This document shows, piece after piece, positions 6,944 through 11,459 of a stretch of 11,459 bases of DNA. The notes below the pieces were generated by a model. It made no database searches. It saw nothing but the letters and a program-made list of their open reading frames with translations, and was not told the DNA's origin. Source of the DNA: Myxococcales bacterium (GTDB taxonomy: Bacteria; Myxococcota_A; Polyangia; Polyangiales; Houyiibacteriaceae); NCBI GenBank assembly GCA_013002645.1, contig JABDJF010000635.1, positions 1-11,459 of the forward strand, written 5' to 3'. Both the position numbers and the translations under genes were made by a program. How positions within the stretch are numbered: the stretch's first letter is position 1; every line of letters starts with the position of its first letter.

Positions 6944-8343
6944 CTGCGGCGGACAGCCATAGCGTCGCGGTAGGCTCGCTCGTAGAGCCGCGTCGTGCGT
7001 TCCCAGGAGTGATCGAGCCGCATGACTCTACTCTGCATCTCGCGGAACGCCTTGCTGTTGGCGAACGCCGCCGTCGCCCGTTGCATCGAGGCGAGCAGCG
7101 ACCTCGTGTTGGCCTCGTCGTAGAGAAGGCCCGAGCCCGTCTTCAACGAGGCTTCGCAGTCGACCACCTCGTCCGCGAGACCACCTTCACGATGCACGAT
7201 GGGCAATGCCCCGTATCGCTGTGCGAGCATCTGAATGTTGTCGGACGGCGCTTCACTCCCCGGCACCACGATGAAGTCGCTGGCTCCAATCAGCGCGTGC
7301 TGGAATCCTTCGTCGCTGCCGGTCTTGATCTGGATGCGGTCGGGCCACTGGTCCCAAAGCTCTTCATAGATTGCGACGAGCTCGCCGTCGCCGTCGAGTT
7401 GCACGACCAACTGAACGTCGTTGCGCAAGAAGTCGGGTCCAATTTTCGCGAGCAGCGCCATCCCCTCGTCATCCACGTGTCCGATGGCTCCAAACAAGGG
7501 CACATCGCTTCGTACCGGCAAGGTGAGGTCGTGCTGGACCTCGGCCTTGCACTTGTCTTTGCCGTCCATGTCAAATGGATCGAAGCGGGCAGGCAGATGC
7601 CCATCGGTTGCGGGGTTCCAAAACGCCGGGTCGATCCCGTGCCGGACGCCGACGAGCTTCGAGCCGATCTCCCGAAATACTTCGCTCAATGGATGGTCGC
7701 TGTCGGGACGCTGCAATCGGTGTGCGTAGTTCGGCGAGAGGGCCGTGACCTGATCGGCTGCCGATAGGCCAGCCTTCAAGACGGTGACGCCGGCCTCGTC
7801 GATCGCGTCGTCGCCGAGCTCGAGCCAATCGGCATCGGCCGCGTCGAAGCGGCCTTGCTCCGAGGCGTCGTGAACCGTGAACACCGTGGGCAGATCCGGG
7901 AGGGCGGCGCGCAATCGCGCGACTACTGCGCCGGCGGCCCAGCCGTGGGCGTGCACGATGTCGTAGTTGTCCGCGTTCTGCACGATGAGCTCCGTCGCGG
8001 CTTTTGCGAAGACGCCAACCCGTGAGGCATCGAGCTGGTTCCCTTCACCGTTCAACGAATCTGCCGACAGGAGCACCTCCTCGTTCCCGATGAAGGTCAG
8101 GTCCACCCCGTCCGGGTTTCTCCCAGTGTAGAGCTCGCAGGACCACCTTCTGCCACCAAGCTCGAACTCCAGCTTGGTGAGGCGGCGCGCCAGCGCGAGC
8201 TTCGCCGTGTCGATGTGTCCGTAGAGCGGAGACAAGAGCTCGACCGCGTGGTCGGCGCGACGCAGCACCTTGGCCAGGGTCGCCACGTCCTGGGCGTCTC
8301 CGTTGGAGGTGAATGTTTGAGGGGCGATGAAAAGGATTCGCAA
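6940..8343 (-). CDS. GlgA-like glycosyltransferase-fold protein, probably catalytically altered
   Basis: A 467-residue protein matching bacterial glycogen synthase (GT5, GT-B fold) along its whole length: MRILFIAPQTF at the start, DIVHAHGWAAG (128-138), VFTVHDASEQGRF (154-166), ALSPNYAHRL (201-210), GVRHGIDPAFWNPATD (232-247), LPIVHREGGLADEV (380-393) and a C-terminal DHSWERTTRLYERAY. The residues that handle ADP-glucose are, however, replaced. The N-terminal KTGGL loop reads SNGDA (13-17). The SRLTxQKG phosphate clamp reads GHVDDEG (288-294), losing both Arg and Lys. FEPCGL reads EAPSDN (364-369), losing the Glu. Either it uses another donor or acceptor, or it is a regulatory pseudoenzyme. 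The start is TTG at 8343: no ATG or GTG is in frame just upstream, and MRILF is where GlgA proteins begin. No other glycogen genes (glgB, glgC, glgP) are in the window. It is convergent with tsaB (4-base overlap) and divergent from the SDR gene. Confidence 0.85.
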   Translation of the reverse strand: MRILFIAPQTFTSNGDAQDVATLAKVLRRADHAVELLSPLYGHIDTAKLALARRLTKLEFELGGRRWSCELYTGRNPDGVDLTFIGNEEVLLSADSLNGEGNQLDASRVGVFAKAATELIVQNADNYDIVHAHGWAAGAVVARLRAALPDLPTVFTVHDASEQGRFDAADADWLELGDDAIDEAGVTVLKAGLSAADQVTALSPNYAHRLQRPDSDHPLSEVFREIGSKLVGVRHGIDPAFWNPATDGHLPARFDPFDMDGKDKCKAEVQHDLTLPVRSDVPLFGAIGHVDDEGMALLAKIGPDFLRNDVQLVVQLDGDGELVAIYEELWDQWPDRIQIKTGSDEGFQHALIGASDFIVVPGSEAPSDNIQMLAQRYGALPIVHREGGLADEVVDCEASLKTGSGLLYDEANTRSLLASMQRATAAFANSKAFREMQSRVMRLDHSWERTTRLYERAYRDAMAVRRS

Positions 8344-8365
8344 AGTGCTGGACCATAGCGACTGT

Positions 8366-8380
8366 TGGCCCTGCCGGCCA
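8366..8380. repeat. Short dyad in the divergent GlgA-like/SDR gap
   Basis: TGGCC and GGCCA flank a 5-base spacer in the 65-base gap between the TTG start of the GlgA-like gene and the first ATG of the SDR gene. The position would suit an operator for either gene, but arms of 5 bases in GC-rich DNA may be chance. No convincing -35/-10 pair was found in this gap. Confidence 0.25.
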
Positions 8381-8408
8381 CGTGTAAAACCCGCCTTGCG
8401 CCCCGACC

Positions 8409-9335
8409 ATGCTGGTCCAGGCTTACCAGATGGACGAGCGGGAAAAAGTCGCAGTCAGCGGGGCTTCGGGCCTGGTCGGCAGCGCGTTGGTGCCGACCCT
8501 CGAGCGGAACGGCTACGAAGTCCTTCGCCTGGTCAGGCGCGCCCCGCGAGCCGACGGCGAGGTCCGTTGGAATCCGGACGGCGGAACGATCGACCGAGAC
8601 GGCCTACGGGGCGTTTCTGGGGTGATTCACCTCGCTGGGGACAACGTGGCGTCCGGCCGCTGGACTGAAGCGAAGAAGGCGAGAATCCGGAACAGCCGGG
8701 TTCAAGGCACGGCGCTGCTGGCCCGCGCCCTCGCCGAGCTTTCGCCAAAGCCGCGGGTCATGGTGTCGGCTTCCGCGATTGGGTACTACGGCGTGCGGGG
8801 GAACGAGGTCCTCGACGAAACCGCGAGCCAGGGCTCCGGCTTTCTAGCGTCCGTCTGCGGGGAATGGGAAGCCGCCGCGGAGCCGGCGCGCGAGGCCGGG
8901 ATTCGCGTCGTCCATCCGCGCATCGGCATCGTTCTTGCGGCCAACGGCGGGGCGCTCGCGAAGATGAAAATGCCCTTCCTGTTCGGCGTCGGAGGACCCA
9001 TTGGTGACGGAAGCCAGTACATGAGCTGGATCACCTTGGAAGATCTCGTCTCCGCGCTCGTGTTCGCCCTGGAGAACGACGCGCTGGTAGGTCCGGTGAA
9101 CTACGTTTCGCCAACCCCGGTTAAGAATGCGGATTTCACCTCCGCTCTGGGCCGCGTGCTCAAACGCCCAACCGCGCTGCCAGTTCCGAAGTTCGCGCTT
9201 CGACTGGGGGCAGGCGCCGAGATGGCCAACGAAATGCTGATTGGCGGAACGCGCGTCGTTCCGTCCTCGCTTCACGCACATGGCTTTCGCTGGGAGCATA
9301 CGAGCGTCGAGCCTGCGCTTGATTCACTCCTCTAG
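8409..9335 (+). CDS. SDR-family NAD(P)-binding epimerase (TIGR01777/YfcH type)
   Basis: An atypical short-chain dehydrogenase, probably cytoplasmic, whose family has no settled substrate. The Rossmann motif GxxGxxG is at Gly18, Gly21 and Gly24 (VSGASGLVG). The family pattern continues with VIHLAGDNVASGRWTEAKKARIRNSRVQGT (72-101) and SASAIGYYG (120-128). Where a classical YxxxK would be expected there is Tyr126 with Arg four residues on. The last 60 or so residues (RVLKRPTALPVPKFALRL, then VPSSLHAHGFRW) match the C-terminal DUF1731 segment of YfcH-like proteins; 308 residues is the normal length. The start is uncertain: ATG at 8409 gives seven extra residues, while ATG at 8430 (MDEREKVAVSG) fits the family better; neither has a clear Shine-Dalgarno site. 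It is divergent from the GlgA-like gene, and its stop lies 14 bases from that of the convergent metallophosphoesterase gene. Confidence 0.9.
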   Translation: MLVQAYQMDEREKVAVSGASGLVGSALVPTLERNGYEVLRLVRRAPRADGEVRWNPDGGTIDRDGLRGVSGVIHLAGDNVASGRWTEAKKARIRNSRVQGTALLARALAELSPKPRVMVSASAIGYYGVRGNEVLDETASQGSGFLASVCGEWEAAAEPAREAGIRVVHPRIGIVLAANGGALAKMKMPFLFGVGGPIGDGSQYMSWITLEDLVSALVFALENDALVGPVNYVSPTPVKNADFTSALGRVLKRPTALPVPKFALRLGAGAEMANEMLIGGTRVVPSSLHAHGFRWEHTSVEPALDSLL

Positions 9336-9349
9336 CGCTGCGCCGTACC

Positions 9350-10522
9350 CTAGGCGACGGCGTCACGGTCGAGCTCGATGAGAGTGATCTCGGCGGGCGC
9401 CGCGATCCGCATCGGCGGCCCCCAGTACCCCGTGCCCGAGCTGACGTAGATTTGGGAGTCGCCACGCCGGTGCAGGCCCGACACGAACGGCTGCGCGAGG
9501 CGCGTCAGCAGACCAAAAGGAAAAATTTGGCCACCATGTGTATGGCCCGAGATCTGGAGGTCGACGCCATGCTCGCGGGCCTCGTCGAAATGCACGGGCT
9601 GGTGTGCGAGCAGGACCACCGGCTTGCTCGCATCGCGCCCTTCCATCGCGCGAGCCATGTCCGAGCCATGACCGTTCCCGAACCGGTGCGCGGTCCAGTC
9701 GTCTACGCCGGCCAAGTGGATCGTTTCACCGTTCTTGGTGAGCTCAACGCGCTCATTGCGTAGCGCCTTGATTCCAAGACCCTCGAGGAACGCGAGCCAT
9801 GGGTCCGCGCCCGAGTAGTACTCGTGGTTCCCCGTCACGAAATAAGTGCCAAGCTTCGCCTGGATCGCCCCGAGGTGAGCCACCGCCGGACCGAGGTCTG
9901 CGACTGAACCGTCGATCAGGTCGCCGGTTATCGCGACGATGTCAGGCTCGAGCGCATTGACCTTGCGGACCACGTCTTCGACGAAGTCGCGGCCGATCGT
10001 GAGGCCGACGTGCATGTCGGTGAGCTGCACGAGACGAAGCCCGTTGAGGGACCTGGGAAGCTTCTCGAGCCGAACGGCGACACGTTTGACTTCGACCGGC
10101 CGAATTGCCGACCAGACGCCCCAGCCAGATAGGGCGAGCCCAAAGGCGCCCGCACCTCCGGCCAGCAGCTGGGCGAGGAACTCGCGTCGGCCGCCGTTGA
10201 CCGAGGCGAAGCTCGCGTATTTCACCCAGCTCCAGCGCGCGAGCTCACCACCCCACAGCAGCACGAGCAACACGAACATCGAGCCCATCCAAATGTAGCC
10301 CACCCAAGAGACCGGGATCGCGACGTGCCGAGGCAAGATGCGCCAGGCGAGCATCGATGCGGGAATCGACAATGCGAGCAGGACGAGGGCGAGCGTAGCG
10401 ACTTGACGCCAAGGGGACGGCCACATTGGGTCGCGAATCAGCCTGGCCCAGAGGTAGTAGTGCGTGCCTAGGGTCAAGCCGAAAATGACGCCGAGGAAAA
10501 TGAGGATGCGACCGAGCGACAT
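9350..10522 (-). CDS. Membrane-anchored metallophosphoesterase (YaeI/YkuE-like) with internal twin-arginine-like motif
   Basis: A calcineurin-like phosphoesterase of 390 residues. The two-metal site is complete: Asp169 and His171 in LTDMHVG, Asp201 in TGDLIDG, Asn232-His233 in GNHEYY, His307 in LLAHQP, and His327 and His329 in SGHTHGGQ. Relatives such as B. subtilis YkuE and E. coli YaeI hydrolyse phosphodiesters or lipid-linked pyrophosphates, but the substrate here is unknown. The N-terminal 140 residues carry three clear hydrophobic segments (about 5-25, 41-60, 70-90) and a fourth weaker one (115-136) directly after GGRREFL (110-116), which looks like a Tat motif. Basic residues in the loops favour an external N-terminus and a periplasmic catalytic domain. 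It starts 42 bases after purE on the same strand, with a weak Shine-Dalgarno context, so it is probably in the purE transcript. Confidence 0.92.
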   Translation of the reverse strand: MSLGRILIFLGVIFGLTLGTHYYLWARLIRDPMWPSPWRQVATLALVLLALSIPASMLAWRILPRHVAIPVSWVGYIWMGSMFVLLVLLWGGELARWSWVKYASFASVNGGRREFLAQLLAGGAGAFGLALSGWGVWSAIRPVEVKRVAVRLEKLPRSLNGLRLVQLTDMHVGLTIGRDFVEDVVRKVNALEPDIVAITGDLIDGSVADLGPAVAHLGAIQAKLGTYFVTGNHEYYSGADPWLAFLEGLGIKALRNERVELTKNGETIHLAGVDDWTAHRFGNGHGSDMARAMEGRDASKPVVLLAHQPVHFDEAREHGVDLQISGHTHGGQIFPFGLLTRLAQPFVSGLHRRGDSQIYVSSGTGYWGPPMRIAAPAEITLIELDRDAVA

Positions 10523-10564
10523 GGAGTGCTTACTCGAAGCGCATAAGGATCACGGCATCGAGCG

Positions 10565-11089
10565 TCAAGTCGCGGCTTGGCCCGGAGTGGCAGGGTCGGG
10601 CGAATCGTAGCGCTTCCGGCTCTCGCTGAGATGGTCGAGAAGGCGGTCCCGCACCTCCGGGTGGGTCAGTGCGACGATTCGAGCCGCAAGGAATGCGGCG
10701 TTCTTTGCGCCGTCGATCCCAACGGTCGCGACCGGGACGCCCGGGGGCATTTGGACCGTGGCCAGAAGCGCGTCCATGCCCTGCAGCGCACCAGCCGCAA
10801 TCGGGACACCGATGACGGGTCGCGTCGTGTGCGCGGCGACCACTCCGGCGAGGTGGGCGGCCATCCCGGCACAGGCGATGAAGACTTCGACGCCCAGCTT
10901 CTCCGCGGCGGCGATGTACTCCGCGGTTTCGTGCGGAGTCCGGTGTGCGGACAAAACGCGCACGTCGCTGGGGATGCCCAGGCCATCGAGGACGTCGCGG
11001 CCCTTCAGCACGACAGGAAGGTCGTTCGGGCTGCCAGTGAGAATCGCCACGACCGGGGTTTCGTGTTTGCTTAGATTGCTGCTCGTCAA
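10565..11089 (-). CDS. purE: N5-carboxyaminoimidazole ribonucleotide mutase (PurE)
   Basis: PurE moves the carboxyl group of N5-CAIR to give CAIR in de novo purine synthesis (cytoplasmic, octameric in characterised members). The 174 residues include GSPNDLP at 19-25 (GSxSD in most class I enzymes; Asn replaces Ser), SAHRTP at 47-52 with catalytic His49, CAGMAAHLAGVVAAHTTRPVIGVP at 73-96, and GMDALLATVQMPPGVPVATVGIDGAKNAAFLAARI at 104-138. SAHR rather than SAHK points to the class I mutase rather than the class II AIR carboxylase. The C-terminal 20 residues are probably disordered. The start is TTG at 11087-11089, supported by GAGGAG 5 bases upstream. No purK is present next to it; the metallophosphoesterase gene follows instead. 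Confidence 0.95.
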   Translation of the reverse strand: MTSSNLSKHETPVVAILTGSPNDLPVVLKGRDVLDGLGIPSDVRVLSAHRTPHETAEYIAAAEKLGVEVFIACAGMAAHLAGVVAAHTTRPVIGVPIAAGALQGMDALLATVQMPPGVPVATVGIDGAKNAAFLAARIVALTHPEVRDRLLDHLSESRKRYDSPDPATPGQAAT

Positions 11090-11094
11090 CGTTG

Positions 11095-11100
11095 CTCCTC
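11095..11100 (-). promoter_or_regulatory. Shine-Dalgarno sequence of purE deciding a TTG start
   Basis: On the minus strand GAGGAG lies 5 bases before the TTG at 11087-11089. It is the best ribosome-binding site near the N-terminus of PurE and justifies choosing the rare TTG start codon. Confidence 0.75.
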
Positions 11101-11164
11101 CGAGCGGATGCTTCTAGCGCAAAGCGGAGGCAACGTCACCCAACACCACCTAGGCTCCAGAAAA

Positions 11165-11185
11165 TTGCAAACGGAGCTTTGCCAA
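11165..11185. repeat. Imperfect dyad GCAAA-6-TTTGC, candidate operator
   Basis: TTGCAAA at 11165-11171 is matched by TTTGCCAA at 11178-11185, with one extra C in the right arm; the exact core arms are GCAAA (11167-11171) and TTTGC (11178-11182). The right arm overlaps the -35 element TTGCCA. The half-sites resemble those of LacI/PurR-type operators, but the spacing is wider than in the E. coli PurR box. Function is inferred only from position and symmetry. Confidence 0.35.
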
Positions 11186-11206
11186 TCGCCGCCGACAGCC
11201 TATAAA
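11179..11206 (+). promoter_or_regulatory. Sigma-70-like promoter for the secreted-protein gene
   Basis: TTGCCA (11179-11184, 5 of 6 matches to TTGACA) and TATAAA (11201-11206, 5 of 6 to TATAAT) are separated by 16 bases. Transcription would start near 11213, only about 5 bases before the ATG at 11218, which has no Shine-Dalgarno sequence. A leaderless message is therefore plausible. Confidence 0.55.
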
Positions 11207-11217
11207 CCGGCCCAGCT

Positions 11218-11459
11218 ATGACAGAAATCTCACGCAATCTCGCTCGCAGGGCCTTCTCGGCCACCTCGCTGGCCCTCGTGGTGCTCGTCTCTTGGTCGCA
11301 AAGCGCGGCCGCGGAAGAGTCGACCGCGGAAGAGACAGCGGCCGCAGCGGCCGCAGCGGCCTCTGAAGAGCCAGCTGCTGAGCTCGCAGGCGAACCAGCG
11401 GTCCCGGACCTAATCGTCGTGCCCGGCGGCGTTCCCGCAGAGCCGATGGACCCCAACAC
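11218..11459 (+). CDS. Secreted or outer-membrane protein with Ala/Glu-rich N-terminus (3'-truncated by window)
   Basis: The first 80 codons of a gene that runs off the window. The N-terminus reads as a signal peptide: a basic region MTEISRNLARRAFS, a hydrophobic core from about 15 to 26 (ATSLALVVLVSW), and a likely cleavage after SQSAAA at residue 32. ARRAF resembles a weak twin-arginine motif, so Tat export is possible but not convincing. After cleavage comes a low-complexity segment (residues 33-61), acidic and Ala-rich with eight consecutive Ala, then PDLIVVPGGVPAEPMDPN. Such Ala/Glu/Pro linkers often precede a periplasmic or outer-membrane domain, but that domain lies outside the window, so no function can be given. 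The ATG is preceded by a good promoter and no ribosome-binding site. The minus-strand frame over this region is also open but is low-complexity antisense. Confidence 0.7.
   Translation, partial: MTEISRNLARRAFSATSLALVVLVSWSQSAAAEESTAEETAAAAAAAASEEPAAELAGEPAVPDLIVVPGGVPAEPMDPN
11338..11361 (+). repeat. Nine-base tandem repeat encoding an Ala tract
   Basis: The unit GCGGCCGCA is repeated 2.7 times and encodes eight Ala in a row. Just upstream GCGGAAGAG occurs twice (11311-11319 and 11326-11334). Together they suggest growth of the linker by slippage or duplication of short in-frame units. Confidence 0.7.

Larger units (their letters stand above)
11090..11217. promoter_or_regulatory. Divergent purE-secreted protein intergenic region
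   Basis: At 128 bases this is the longest gene-free stretch in the window. It holds the purE ribosome-binding site, a sigma-70-like promoter toward the plus strand and an imperfect dyad overlapping its -35 element. No good minus-strand promoter for purE was found. Confidence 0.6.

Noticed and set aside
7009..7767. Plus-strand open frame of 252 codons opposite the GlgA-like gene
   Set aside because: Shadow frame; the minus strand matches GlgA along its full length.
6940..8343. Reading the GlgA-like gene as a decaying pseudogene
   Set aside because: The frame is intact for 467 codons with normal GC-rich codon use and conserved fold signatures; only the ligand-binding motifs are changed, which fits altered function better than decay.
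11136..11459. Minus-strand frame open to the window edge, rich in Ala and Ser
   Set aside because: Antisense of the Ala/Glu tract. The plus-strand frame has a promoter, an ATG and a proper signal peptide, whereas this one has none.
1..11459. tRNA, rRNA, CRISPR arrays, insertion sequences, riboswitches
   Set aside because: Read through for T-loop motifs, regularly spaced repeats, transposase signatures and long terminal inverted repeats. Nothing was convincing, and the gene-free gaps are too short for most of these.

Overview
The window is a GC-rich, gene-dense stretch of bacterial chromosome. It looks like core rather than mobile DNA: no insertion sequence, phage gene, CRISPR array or RNA gene was seen. 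Codon choice is uniformly GC-rich. The combination of a split nuoL-nuoM-nuoN cluster, lepB, tsaB, a glycogen-synthase-like protein and a membrane metallophosphoesterase would suit a Myxococcota/deltaproteobacterial-type genome, but that placement is only an inference from general character.

Layout. Positions 1-3877 (+) hold the end of the respiratory complex I operon: the 3' part of nuoL, then nuoM and nuoN, joined by two ATGA start/stop overlaps, each with a visible Shine-Dalgarno sequence. They encode the three antiporter-like, proton-pumping membrane subunits. Positions 3874-6132 (-) hold lepB (signal peptidase I) followed by a short radical SAM protein of unknown function. Positions 6221-6943 (+) hold tsaB, for the tRNA t6A modification. 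Positions 6940-8343 (-) hold a glycogen-synthase-fold protein that appears to have lost its sugar-nucleotide-binding residues. Positions 8409-9335 (+) hold an SDR epimerase of the TIGR01777/YfcH type. Positions 9350-11089 (-) hold purE (purine synthesis) and, downstream, a membrane-anchored metallophosphoesterase. At 11218 (+) a secreted-protein gene begins and runs off the window; it lies opposite a low-complexity antisense reading frame.

Gene organisation is unusually tight. The strand alternates along the window, and all three convergent gene pairs meet within 14 bases; two of them interlock their stop codons in a 4-base overlap. No intrinsic terminator fits at any of these junctions. The divergent gaps are 65, 88 and 128 bases.

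Most genes are ordinary housekeeping genes. The points most worth a second look are: a periplasmic beta-rich, PKD-like extension of about 190 residues on NuoL; the GlgA-like protein lacking the KTGGL lysine, the Arg/Lys phosphate clamp and the donor-site Glu; a twin-arginine-like motif placed inside the membrane domain of the metallophosphoesterase; a six-codon leader ORF interlocked with tsaB; and a likely leaderless promoter with a GCAAA/TTTGC dyad in the purE-secreted protein gap. No clearly new multi-gene system was recognised.
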